This document shows positions 9,355 through 17,717 of a stretch of DNA of 64,000 bases, piece by piece; the first letter of the stretch is position 1, and every line of letters starts with the position of its first letter. Made by a program: the position numbers and the translations under genes. The DNA lies in the NCBI GenBank assembly GCA_947475685.1, contig CANJNC010000002.1, positions 53,272-117,271 on the forward strand, given 5' to 3'. The notes beneath the pieces are model-generated. The model saw nothing but the letters and a program-made list of their open reading frames with translations. It had not been told where the DNA came from and did not search any database. The stretch comes from Comamonadaceae bacterium (GTDB taxonomy: Bacteria > Pseudomonadota > Gammaproteobacteria > Burkholderiales > Burkholderiaceae_C).

Positions 9355-9996
9355 ATGCACCCCAATCCCGTCAACCCATTGCCAGCTCGAACACTCATCC
9401 TCGGGTCAAGCTCAAAGTACCGCCATGAACTTTTGTCTCGTCTTCAGTGGCCTTTTGAGAGCGTGAGTCCAGACATCGATGAAACACCCCTAAAGGACGA
9501 GAGGCCCATCGATTTATCCCAACGACTCGCCATAGAAAAAGCCCATGCCGTGGCCCTGCATCACCCCAAAGCCATTGTGATTGGCTCAGATCAAGTCGCC
9601 GACCTTCAAGGACAACCGATTGGCAAACCCTTGGGCCATGAAAAAGCAGTCTCACAGCTACAAAAAATGAGTGGGCAAACCGTCCTTTTTCACACCAGCG
9701 TTTGTGTCTGCTGCAAAGAAAGCGGGTTCTCACAATCTTTCGTCTCCACGGTGACCGTTGTGTTCAAAACACTCTCAAGCCAAACCATTGAGTCTTATTT
9801 ACTCAAGGACAAGCCTTATGATTGCGCAGGCTCCGCCAAAAGCGAGTCCCTGGGTGTCACCCTTTTAGAGCGAATCGAAAGCGATGACCCCACCTCCTTG
9901 ATCGGATTGCCCCTCATCAAAACCGCCTCCTTGCTGGCCTTGGCTGGACTTGATGTGTTGTCTTCAAGTTTGCCAACTCACCACAGCAACATTTAA
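9355..9996 (+). CDS. maf: Maf family nucleotide pyrophosphatase
   Basis: House-cleaning pyrophosphatase that hydrolyses modified or non-canonical nucleoside triphosphates. The N-terminal ILGSSSKYRHELL matches the Maf signature S-S-x-x-R. SPDIDE and the GSDQV motif with the catalytic Asp follow, then GKP and a C-terminal LIGLPL, all in the usual order. I chose the ATG at 9355 (213 residues, normal length). The frame stays open upstream to 9034, but that part overlaps the yceD start and shows no family features. The YhdE and YceF subgroups differ in substrate and I cannot separate them by eye. Confidence 0.9.
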   Translation: MHPNPVNPLPARTLILGSSSKYRHELLSRLQWPFESVSPDIDETPLKDERPIDLSQRLAIEKAHAVALHHPKAIVIGSDQVADLQGQPIGKPLGHEKAVSQLQKMSGQTVLFHTSVCVCCKESGFSQSFVSTVTVVFKTLSSQTIESYLLKDKPYDCAGSAKSESLGVTLLERIESDDPTSLIGLPLIKTASLLALAGLDVLSSSLPTHHSNI

Positions 9997-10017
9997 AAAT
10001 AACAAAAAGGACCCTCC

Positions 10018-10776
10018 ATGGCAAACGGCACACTTTACTTGGTCCCAACGCCCTTGGACTTGGGTTCGACCCACACGGGCCCGCTCGCACTGAGCCTGCC
10101 TCAGACCACCATTGACACCGCGGCCAAACTCACGCACTGGATTTGTGAAAACGCAAAGTCAACCCGTGCTTTTTTAAAACGCGTGAACGAAGTCACTGCA
10201 TTGGCGCAACCCATCCAAGAACATGTGATGCTTGAGTTGCCTCACCAAGTTCATAAAAAGGGAGACCACAAAGGTGAGTTCAATGCCAAGGATCTCTTAA
10301 AACCACTGCTAGAGGGACACGACATGGGGCTGATAAGCGAGGCTGGCATGCCAGCCATTGCCGACCCTGGCTCCTCGGTTGTGCGAGCGGCCCATTCAAT
10401 GGGTTTGACCGTGGCCCCTTTGATCGGTCCTGTCTCACTGATGCTGGCCCTTGCCAGCAGCGGGATGAACGGACAAAATTTCAGCTTTGTTGGCTACCTT
10501 CCGCAGGCACAGGAGAGCAAAATTGAGCGTCTGAAGTACCTCGATCAGTGGATCAAGAAATCTGGACAGACACAAATTTTCATTGAAACGCCCTACCGCA
10601 ATGAAAGCCTCATGCGCAGCATGCTTGAGGTCTTGCATCCGCAGACAAGACTGGCCTTGGCATGTGGCTTGTCAGGCCCCAATCAGTGGATTCAATCTCA
10701 CCTCATCGAAAAATGGAAAACCTTTAAAACACTGCCCCCACTGCAAGAGCCTTGCGTGTTCTTGCTAGGTGCTTGA
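10018..10776 (+). CDS. SAM-dependent methyltransferase, RsmI-like (tetrapyrrole methylase fold)
   Basis: 252 residues of the TP-methylase fold, close to the 16S rRNA ribose methyltransferase RsmI but more divergent. The N-terminal LYLVPTPL replaces the usual LYVVATPIGN. GLISEAGMPAIADPG, the SAM-site segment, is well kept. GPVSLMLALASSG follows, then FVGYLPQ and a FIETPYRN segment. It starts 21 nt after maf and is likely co-transcribed. Burkholderiales carry this paralogue beside maf in addition to true RsmI, so its substrate could be rRNA or something else. Confidence 0.85.
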   Translation: MANGTLYLVPTPLDLGSTHTGPLALSLPQTTIDTAAKLTHWICENAKSTRAFLKRVNEVTALAQPIQEHVMLELPHQVHKKGDHKGEFNAKDLLKPLLEGHDMGLISEAGMPAIADPGSSVVRAAHSMGLTVAPLIGPVSLMLALASSGMNGQNFSFVGYLPQAQESKIERLKYLDQWIKKSGQTQIFIETPYRNESLMRSMLEVLHPQTRLALACGLSGPNQWIQSHLIEKWKTFKTLPPLQEPCVFLLGA

Positions 10777-10785
10777 GACCAAGAC

Positions 10786-11883
10786 TTAGCGAAGGACCAT
10801 TGGGCGCGACAAGGACTTGAAGGCCCCTTCACCCAAGGCCGCACCAAAGCGCTTGGCCAAGCGCTCGGCCACACTGTCTTTTTTCGTGTAGTCAATGATG
10901 GTCTCGACTTTGATCACCTCTCTGGCCACGTAGTCTAGGTTGCCCAAACTGTCCGCCAAGCCCATCTCCACAGCCTCCTCTCCAGTCCAAAAGAGCCCTG
11001 TAAACATCTCTGGCGTCTCTTTCAAACGCTCTCCGCGACCCTCTCTCACGACTTTGATGAATTGCTGGTGAATGCGCTCGAGCATGCTCAGTGCATAGGC
11101 CTTTTGTGACTTGGATTGAGCACTGAAAGGATCCATAAACCCTTTGTTCTCACCCGCTGTGAGCAAGCGTCTCTCAACGCCTAATTTGTCCATCAGTCCC
11201 GTAAAACCAAAACCATCCATCAACACACCAATGCTGCCCACGATGCTTGCTTTGTCCACATAAATTTCGTCGGCCGATACGGCAATGTAATAAGCCGCAG
11301 ATGCACTCATTTCTTCGACCACCGCATACACTGGTTTTTTATGGAGTTCCTTTAAACGTCGAACTTCATCGTTGATCATGCCCGCTTGCACTGGGCTGCC
11401 ACCGGGTGAATTGATCAACAGCACGACTGCCACTGCGCTCTGATCTTCAAATGCATCCCTCAAAGCACTGACCACTGTATCGGCGCTGCTCTCGCTGTCG
11501 GCGGCAATCTCGCCCTTGATGCCCACCACCGCTGTATGAGGCTGGCTGTTGCTGACCGACACGCCCCCTTTGTAGACACTCAAGGTGATGAACACCAAAG
11601 CCACACCCAACCAAACAAAACGAAAGAAGTTGCGCCACCACCTTTGCTTTTTTTGCTCCTCTAGACTGGCAAAAGCGAGTTGCTCCAATGTGGTGCGCTC
11701 CCAGGTGCTGTCCTTTGATGACGCGCCACCAGGGGACACGGACTCTTGCGTTGGGCTGGACTGCAAGGGATCGAGGGACTCAAAAGCGCCCGAACTGGCC
11801 CGGACATCTTGGGCCTGCGAGCTTTGAGTGTCTTGGGTTGTGGATGGTGGCTCTGGAGGTGGGGTATGGGAAGAGGAGTTCAT
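10786..11883 (-). CDS. sppA: S49 family signal peptide peptidase (SppA-like)
   Basis: Membrane-anchored serine protease that degrades cleaved signal peptides or membrane fragments. From the ATG at 11883 it has 365 residues. A Pro/Ser/Gln-rich cytoplasmic N-terminus of about 80 residues is followed by one transmembrane segment (FFRFVWLGVALVFITLSV). The peptidase domain contains INSPGGSP, the nucleophile region MSASAAYYIA and VDKASIVGSIGV. A Lys in GENKGFMDPF is the likely base. It is a short single-domain form rather than the roughly 600-residue E. coli SppA. It is last in the rluC-HAD-Rieske-sppA run. Confidence 0.9.
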   Translation of the reverse strand: MNSSSHTPPPEPPSTTQDTQSSQAQDVRASSGAFESLDPLQSSPTQESVSPGGASSKDSTWERTTLEQLAFASLEEQKKQRWWRNFFRFVWLGVALVFITLSVYKGGVSVSNSQPHTAVVGIKGEIAADSESSADTVVSALRDAFEDQSAVAVVLLINSPGGSPVQAGMINDEVRRLKELHKKPVYAVVEEMSASAAYYIAVSADEIYVDKASIVGSIGVLMDGFGFTGLMDKLGVERRLLTAGENKGFMDPFSAQSKSQKAYALSMLERIHQQFIKVVREGRGERLKETPEMFTGLFWTGEEAVEMGLADSLGNLDYVAREVIKVETIIDYTKKDSVAERLAKRFGAALGEGAFKSLSRPMVLR

Positions 11884-11949
11884 AACAAGCTGTAAAACGG
11901 AAACATTGCAAAAAAATTCAATCGCACGACCCACTCGCAGTGTGCAAAT

Positions 11950-12336
11950 TCATTCAAAGATATTGTCTTTTCGAGTCAGATTGTACGCACTTCGCCAATA
12001 AACCCCGTCTTCTTTTTCGAAAACTTCAATTTTCATCAAGCCCGCCTTGCACGGGCCCCCTGTGCAAAGCCCTGTCTGTGGCGCATAAACAGCGCCATGG
12101 GTTGCACACATCAGCCACCTTTTGGACTGATCAAAAAAATGCCCCTCTTGATAATCCATCTCCATGGCCACGTGAGCGCAACGGTTCAAATAGGCATGCA
12201 CTTGATCCTCAAAGCGAATGGCAAATGCCCGGCAGCTTTGTCCACCATACAACACGTCAAAGACCACGCCCTTGCAGCCGTTTTCAAGCGCACGAGACGC
12301 GCACAAATAATACTCAATCTGCTGTATCACGGCCAC
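11950..12336 (-). CDS. Rieske [2Fe-2S] domain protein
   Basis: A stand-alone Rieske ferredoxin-like protein of 128 residues. The cluster ligands are C53-x-H55 (RCAHVAME) and C77-xx-H80 (MCATHGA), with a Gly/Pro-rich loop after them (GLCTGGPC). The spacing is that of dioxygenase-type Rieske proteins. No oxygenase partner is nearby; it lies between an S49 peptidase and a HAD phosphatase, a neighbourhood common in this order. Electron-transfer partner unknown. Confidence 0.88.
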   Translation of the reverse strand: MAVIQQIEYYLCASRALENGCKGVVFDVLYGGQSCRAFAIRFEDQVHAYLNRCAHVAMEMDYQEGHFFDQSKRWLMCATHGAVYAPQTGLCTGGPCKAGLMKIEVFEKEDGVYWRSAYNLTRKDNIFE

Positions 12337-12390
12337 ACCTCTTTTTAAGTCCTTCTTGATGGCAGTTAACTTTTGCTTAATTGGCCTTGC

Positions 12391-13068
12391 CTATATTTGA
12401 TGCGATTTGAACCAATCCCACAAATCTCGCACACTGTCTGCAAAGATCAAAGGGCTGTACTTTTTGAGCTCACGGTCCTCATGGGCGCCATAGGTCACCG
12501 CCACACTCGCACACGCCGCTCGCTTGGCCATCTCCAAATCATGCGTGGTGTCTCCAACCATCAAGGTCCTGGATGGCATGACACCGTACTGGCGCATCAA
12601 CTCATTGAGCATCAAAGGATCGGGCTTGCCCGCCGTCTCATCAGCCGTCCTCGAGTCATCGATCAGACCCCTCAAGGCCTCAAACTGAAGAGCCGCATTC
12701 AAACCTGTGCGGCTCTTTCCAGTGGCAATGGTGATCAAGTACTGCTCGGACCTTAACCACTGTAGCATATCGATCACCCCATCAAAAAGGGTCAATTCGT
12801 GTTCGTTTTTTTTGTAATGAAAGCGATACCGCTCGCCCAATTGAGGGTACAAATGCTCAGGCACATCGGGTGCAGCGTGTGCCAAGGCGGCCATCAATGG
12901 CATGCCAATCACATAGGCGGCTTGCTGGGCAGGCGGGCGCTGTCCTCCCACATCCTCAACGGATGCTTGAATGCAGCGCGTAATCAACTGCGTGGAGTCA
13001 AAAAGCGTTCCATCCCAGTCAAACGCAATCAAATCAAAGGGTCTTTTAGAGTTTGAGTCCTGTGCCAT
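12391..13068 (-). CDS. HAD-superfamily hydrolase, phosphoglycolate phosphatase-like
   Basis: 225 residues. Motif I is FDWDGTLFDST with the nucleophile Asp, motif II is the Thr in TIATGKS, and motifs III/IV are the Lys of GKPDP and VGDTTHDLEMA. An alpha-helical cap lies at about 20-85. The ATG at 13068 follows a GTG at 13071; either could be used. It starts 3 nt after rluC. Probable small phosphomonoester phosphatase; substrate not readable. Confidence 0.85.
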   Translation of the reverse strand: MAQDSNSKRPFDLIAFDWDGTLFDSTQLITRCIQASVEDVGGQRPPAQQAAYVIGMPLMAALAHAAPDVPEHLYPQLGERYRFHYKKNEHELTLFDGVIDMLQWLRSEQYLITIATGKSRTGLNAALQFEALRGLIDDSRTADETAGKPDPLMLNELMRQYGVMPSRTLMVGDTTHDLEMAKRAACASVAVTYGAHEDRELKKYSPLIFADSVRDLWDWFKSHQI

Positions 13069-13071
13069 CAC

Positions 13072-14112
13072 TCAAGAATCCTTGCCGTTCATGGGGCTCG
13101 CGATCGGGCCGCCCAAGTCCAGTTGCCTGTCGATGAAGTCTTGCAGCTCTGGTGGAAGAGCGCACTCGAGGGTTACAGGCTTGGCAATGTTGGGGTGAAA
13201 AAATTTCAGTTGCCAAGCGTGCAAAAACATTCGCTTGAGCCCGCTTCTTTGAAGTGCCTTGTTTTGATCATAGTCGCCATACTTTTCATCGCCCAATATG
13301 GGATACCCAAGACTTGCCAAATGAACACGAATTTGATGCGTGCGACCTGTTTTGATGGTCACCTCAAGCAGGGAATAAGCACCCACAAGGCGGGCCACCT
13401 TGACCAAGGTGATCGCCCTCAATCCAGAAGGATCGTCCTTTTGCGTTACCCGCACCCGTCTTTCTCCCTCTTGGGTGCCATTGCTCAACAAAAACCGCTT
13501 AAGCGGCAAGTCAATGACCTTTCGGTTGGAAGGCCATTGACCATGCACCATGGTCAAATACGTCTTGCCTGTCTCACGCTCTCTGAATTGGTCTTGAAGA
13601 TGCTTTAAAGCACTTCTTTTCTTGGCCACGAGCAAGATGCCAGAGGTTTCACGGTCAATTCGATGCACCAGCTCCAATGATTTGAGCATGGGTCTGGCCT
13701 GCCTGAGTTGCTCAATCACCCCAAAACTCACGCCACTGCCCCCATGAACAGCCACGCCAGCAGGCTTATCGATGGCCATCAAGTGTTCGTCCTCCATTAG
13801 AACTGGAAATTCGCGGGCGGGAATACCCCCGGAATTGGCAAATTCTTCCTTCAGCTGCGCATGCTCAGAAGTTCGCAAGGGGGGGATGCGAACGACATCC
13901 CCGCCTTGAATCCGATTCTCTGGCGACGCACGGGCCTTGTTCACACGCACTTCGCCAGAGCGAATGATGCGGTAAATGTGGGTTTTGGGCACCCCTTTGA
14001 GGTGACGCATCAGAAAATTATCCAACCTTTGACCCGTGGACTCTTCATCGACTTCGATTTGTTTGACCTGAGCTGGACTCTGTGGCCTTAAGGGTCGTAT
14101 AATGTTATTCAC
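13072..14112 (-). CDS. rluC: 23S rRNA pseudouridine synthase, RluC/RluD class
   Basis: 346 residues. An N-terminal S4 RNA-binding domain (about 27-85, RLDNFLMRHL...) is followed by the catalytic domain with motif II HRIDRETSG (D153 catalytic). RTHQIRVHLASLGYPILGD is present near residue 270-290. RluC modifies three uridines of 23S rRNA. The position divergent to rne supports rluC over rluD, as in E. coli and many proteobacteria. Confidence 0.93.
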   Translation of the reverse strand: MNNIIRPLRPQSPAQVKQIEVDEESTGQRLDNFLMRHLKGVPKTHIYRIIRSGEVRVNKARASPENRIQGGDVVRIPPLRTSEHAQLKEEFANSGGIPAREFPVLMEDEHLMAIDKPAGVAVHGGSGVSFGVIEQLRQARPMLKSLELVHRIDRETSGILLVAKKRSALKHLQDQFRERETGKTYLTMVHGQWPSNRKVIDLPLKRFLLSNGTQEGERRVRVTQKDDPSGLRAITLVKVARLVGAYSLLEVTIKTGRTHQIRVHLASLGYPILGDEKYGDYDQNKALQRSGLKRMFLHAWQLKFFHPNIAKPVTLECALPPELQDFIDRQLDLGGPIASPMNGKDS

Positions 14113-14673
14113 CAGCGTTGGATTCCAAGTACTTGATTTGTTTTGTCATTTGGTCAATTAGATCACGTAAATACTCCAACCTGGCGGTCGATGCCCCGAC
14201 GGGCCCCGCGACACAGACTCACCTCCTATGAAGTGTGAGGGGTGCGCCCCCCATCGGTTGAGCCGACATCCATTGAACTTTGATACGGAATATACAAAGT
14301 TTGATTTGCTCTAATGATCCAAAGGTCCAAGGCAAGTCAAACGGGATCATAACGAGAAAAGAAATTTAAGATGCTGATGGTGTTTTTCATGTTGCCCCTT
14401 GTCCTGTTTGGGTTTTTCCCCAAGACAGCGCTTGGGCTCGCACGCAACACCCCCTTGTCTTTGCACACTCGGATGGCCCGCTTTACAAAAGCGTTGCCCA
14501 CTCCTTTGCGACTCGTTCCTATCCACGTGCCCAGTATTCGCCAGCGACCTTAAAACGGTCGCTTTCACAGGCGAGTCTTCGCGGCAATTCCTTTCGTTCT
14601 TGGCGTCGTTTCAGGCATCGTTGGTCCGTCATGGGCCTGTGGTGTTTAGTTATATATAAAAAGGAACGCATCA
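14113..14673 (+). promoter_or_regulatory. Long structured 5' leader and promoter region of rne
   Basis: 561 nt without a supported gene. Several hairpins are visible: GGGG-TGCG-CCCC at 14239-14250, TCGG/CCGA at 14254-14266, AACTTTG (14276-14282) with CAAAGTT (14295-14301), and AGCGACC/GGTCGCT at 14543-14563. In E. coli the long rne leader mediates feedback control by RNase E itself. The same logic is plausible here, but the stems are not obviously homologous. A 60-codon ORF at 14371-14553 is Leu/Pro-rich and resembles no known protein. The rluC promoter on the opposite strand must also lie here. Confidence 0.55.
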
Positions 14674-17586
14674 ATGAAACGGATGCTTATCAATGCAACG
14701 CAAGCTGAAGAAAGACGCTTGGCAATCGTAGATGGTCAAAAGTTACTTGACTATGAAATTGAAATTGAAGGTCGCGAACAAAGAAAGGGCAACATCTACA
14801 AAGCTTTAGTGACCCGAGTAGAGCCTTCTTTAGAAGCTTGCTTTGTCGACTATGGCGAAGAGCGCCATGGGTTTTTGCCATTCAAGGAAATATCCAAACA
14901 ATTTTTCAGCTCCAACATCTCCCCCAGCCAAGCTCGCATTCAAGATGTGATCCGCGAAGGCCAAGAGCTGTTGATCCAAGTCGAAAAAGAGGAGCGAGGC
15001 AACAAAGGCGCCGCCCTCACCACCTTCATCTCGCTGGCTGGGCGTTATGTTGTATTGATGCCCAATAACCCTAGAGGCGGCGGCGTGAGTCGGCGCATTG
15101 AAGGAGATGACCGCGCGGAACTCAAAGAGGCCATGGACCAGTTGGAATACCCCAATGGCATGTCCATCATCGCCAGAACCGCAGGTATCGGCCGTTCAGC
15201 GCCCGAATTGCAATGGGACTTGAACTATTTGCTCAAATTATGGACCGCCATTGATGGCGCCTCCAAAGGGGCGAAGGGCGCCTTCTTGATTTATCAAGAA
15301 TCCAGCTTGGTCATTCGTGCAATTCGTGACTATTTCAACAGTGACATTGGCGACATCTTGATCGATACCGATGACATCTTTGATCAAGCGCACCAATTCA
15401 TGTCTCATGTGATGCCAGAGCACGCGGCCCGTGTCAAGCGTTACCGAGACGATGCGCCCCTCTTTAGCCGTTTCCAAATTGAACATCAAATTGAATCGGC
15501 CTATGCAAGAACGGTGACACTGCCCAGTGGAGGCGCGATTGTGATCGACCACACTGAGGCCTTGGTCTCTGTGGACGTCAACTCCGCACGGGCCATCCGT
15601 GGGGGTGACATCGAAGAGACCGCTACGCGCACCAATTTAGAAGCCGCCGAAGAAGTCGCTCGTCAAATGCGTTTGCGTGACTTGGGAGGCCTCATTGTGA
15701 TTGACTTCATTGACATGGAGGAGTCGCGCAACAGAAGAGATGTAGAAAACAGACTTCGTGATTCTTTGAGACAAGACCGTGCACGCGTACAGTTTGGCAC
15801 GATCAGTAAATTTGGCCTCATGGAGATGAGCCGACAACGACTGCGGCCTGCGCTGTCTGAAGGCTCCTCCATTCCCTGCCCACGCTGCGGTGGCTCTGGA
15901 CACGTAAGAGACACCGAGAGCTCAGCGCTACAAATTTTACGGATCATTCAAGAAGAGTCCATGAAGGACAACACGGCAGCCGTTCACGCACAAGTGCCTG
16001 TTGAAGTGGCCTCTTTCTTACTCAATGAGAAACGCACTGAAATTGCCAAAATTGAACTCAAGCAACGCATCAGTGTTTTGCTCGTGCCCAACAAGGCCCT
16101 AGAGACGCCCAACTACAAACTCGATCGCCTCAAACACGATGACCCCCGTTTAGACAACATGGAGGCGAGCTACAAAATGGTCGACGAGGTCGAGGACGTG
16201 ACTGCAGTGACTCGTCGCTCTCAGGAACCCACCAATCGCCAAACCCCTGTGATCAAGGGTGTCTTGCCTGATGCCCCCGCTCCTCATCACGAGACGAAAC
16301 CCTCAACCGCTTTGGCACCCAAAGCAGACACCAAGCCCGTTGAGACCCAACCCTCCGGTGGTGTGTTTGCTTGGATCAAATCCTTGTTTGGCGCGGGTGA
16401 GGACAAAAAAGAAAGCCCCCCCTCCACCGCCACAAGCAGTGTTGGCAAAAAAGAGGACAAGCGCAACCCCAGGGATGCTCGCAGTCCCAGAGACGGCAGA
16501 CGCACAGGACGTCGAAACGATCGCTCCGATCGCCCAGAGCGTGGCGAAAGCTCAGAGCGAGGCGACAAAGCGCCCAGAACTGAGGCCTTGTCTGAGCAGG
16601 GCGCTGAAGGCAACAACAGCAACACCGAGCAACGCGGGGGCAGATCCCGAAACGCAAGAGGGGGTTCACGCCCCTCTCAAAGCGATCGCGCGACGGACAC
16701 ACGCTCACAAGACAATCAGCCACGCACTGAGCCACAAAACAACCCCGATGCCGACCGAGGAGAGGCCGATCAAGCTCGCCCCGCTAGGCGTGAACGCAAC
16801 GACGGCCGTCGCGAAAGAGGTCCTCGCAAAGGAGCCGATCGCGCGCCTCAGGCAGAGGACACGCAAACACTTGGCAACAGCGACCACGCTGTGCCGTCCA
16901 CGCTTGACCAAGCTCAAACCCAGCGCGATTCGATCAACTCCAGCGAGAATGCTGGCTCGCCCAATGGCGCCCCTCCTTTAGACAACAAAGAAAGAAGGGG
17001 ACGTGACCGTTACGGCAGAGACCGCCGTGAAAGAGCGCCTAGAGAAAACGACACGAGGCAAACCGAACACGGGCCCAGCGATGATTTGGCGCCCTCATCC
17101 GTCCAGGCCAACTCTATGAGCTCGACAGACGTTCGCCAAAGTTCCTACTTTGACGCGCGCCAAAGCGCATCTCCAAGCACTGCAGCACCAAGTGCCCAAG
17201 CCAATGGCGTGTCTCAGTCGAGCGCGCCAGAAACCGATTTTGCGCTGACCAAGTCAATTACAGCGACTGCAGGTACTCATCCCAGCAGCATTCAAGCGCC
17301 CCAAGTGACGCAAGAAGCCAAGATCGCGATGCCTGGCATTGCCCGCTATGACTTGCCTGTAGAGTCCTTGATCTCTATGACGCAGTCTTCCAATTTACAG
17401 TGGGTCCAATCCGACCCCATCAAAGTGGCACTGGTCAAAGAAAGCATCGCCAATGAACCCACCGTGGTGCGCGTACCGCGCTTGCGAGCTGCTGCTGTTG
17501 TGGTTCATGAAGGTCCATTGGTCTTGGTTGAAACCAAGAAAAATTTAAGCGACTTGAACTTGCCATTCACCAACGAATCCAAGTAA
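14674..17586 (+). CDS. rne: Ribonuclease E
   Basis: Essential endoribonuclease for mRNA decay and rRNA/tRNA maturation. It has 970 residues. The S1 domain lies at about 35-125. The DNase I-like catalytic part has Asp residues in VDVNSARA (about 300) and IVIDFIDME (about 343). The Zn-link CPRCGGSG at about 401-408 joins the tetramer. From about 500 the chain is low complexity, rich in Arg, Glu, Asp, Ser and Gln, as in scaffold domains that bind RNA and degradosome partners. A short conserved-looking C-terminus (VRVPRLR) closes it. AAGGA lies 8 nt before the ATG. Confidence 0.97.
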   Translation: MKRMLINATQAEERRLAIVDGQKLLDYEIEIEGREQRKGNIYKALVTRVEPSLEACFVDYGEERHGFLPFKEISKQFFSSNISPSQARIQDVIREGQELLIQVEKEERGNKGAALTTFISLAGRYVVLMPNNPRGGGVSRRIEGDDRAELKEAMDQLEYPNGMSIIARTAGIGRSAPELQWDLNYLLKLWTAIDGASKGAKGAFLIYQESSLVIRAIRDYFNSDIGDILIDTDDIFDQAHQFMSHVMPEHAARVKRYRDDAPLFSRFQIEHQIESAYARTVTLPSGGAIVIDHTEALVSVDVNSARAIRGGDIEETATRTNLEAAEEVARQMRLRDLGGLIVIDFIDMEESRNRRDVENRLRDSLRQDRARVQFGTISKFGLMEMSRQRLRPALSEGSSIPCPRCGGSGHVRDTESSALQILRIIQEESMKDNTAAVHAQVPVEVASFLLNEKRTEIAKIELKQRISVLLVPNKALETPNYKLDRLKHDDPRLDNMEASYKMVDEVEDVTAVTRRSQEPTNRQTPVIKGVLPDAPAPHHETKPSTALAPKADTKPVETQPSGGVFAWIKSLFGAGEDKKESPPSTATSSVGKKEDKRNPRDARSPRDGRRTGRRNDRSDRPERGESSERGDKAPRTEALSEQGAEGNNSNTEQRGGRSRNARGGSRPSQSDRATDTRSQDNQPRTEPQNNPDADRGEADQARPARRERNDGRRERGPRKGADRAPQAEDTQTLGNSDHAVPSTLDQAQTQRDSINSSENAGSPNGAPPLDNKERRGRDRYGRDRRERAPRENDTRQTEHGPSDDLAPSSVQANSMSSTDVRQSSYFDARQSASPSTAAPSAQANGVSQSSAPETDFALTKSITATAGTHPSSIQAPQVTQEAKIAMPGIARYDLPVESLISMTQSSNLQWVQSDPIKVALVKESIANEPTVVRVPRLRAAAVVVHEGPLVLVETKKNLSDLNLPFTNESK

Positions 17587-17619
17587 AAAAAGGCATCAGG
17601 CAAGAGCGCATCTTGCCTG
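17585..17619 (-). terminator. Intrinsic terminator for hemY side (minus strand)
   Basis: Perfect 9-bp stem CAGGCAAGA/TCTTGCCTG with a 5-nt loop. On the minus strand it is followed by ATGCC and a run of seven T that lies over the rne stop codon. It would end transcripts of the hem operon, right at the 3' end of the convergent rne gene. Confidence 0.75.
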
Positions 17620-17648
17620 CATCGAGCCCTTGACAAGAAGGACCACCA

Positions 17649-17690
17649 AAGGGTTCCGTTGCTGACTCAAGCACGGGATCCTTTTTTTTC
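17649..17690 (+). terminator. Intrinsic terminator of rne
   Basis: AAGGGTTCCGT (17649-17659) pairs with ACGGGATCCTT (17673-17683) in an 11-bp stem with two G-T wobbles and a 13-nt loop. Eight T follow on the plus strand. It stands closer to hemY than the opposing terminator, so the two interlock. Confidence 0.8.
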
Positions 17691-17717
17691 AAGCGCGTTT
17701 GAATGCGCAAAAACCCC

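Noticed and set aside
14371..14553. 60-codon ORF in the rne leader as a small gene
   Set aside because: Leu/Pro-rich sequence with no Shine-Dalgarno sequence and no resemblance to a protein; better explained as leader RNA.
16259..16981. 240-codon open frame inside rne in another frame
   Set aside because: It arises from the Arg/Pro-rich, compositionally biased rne tail; no start signal or family feature supports it.
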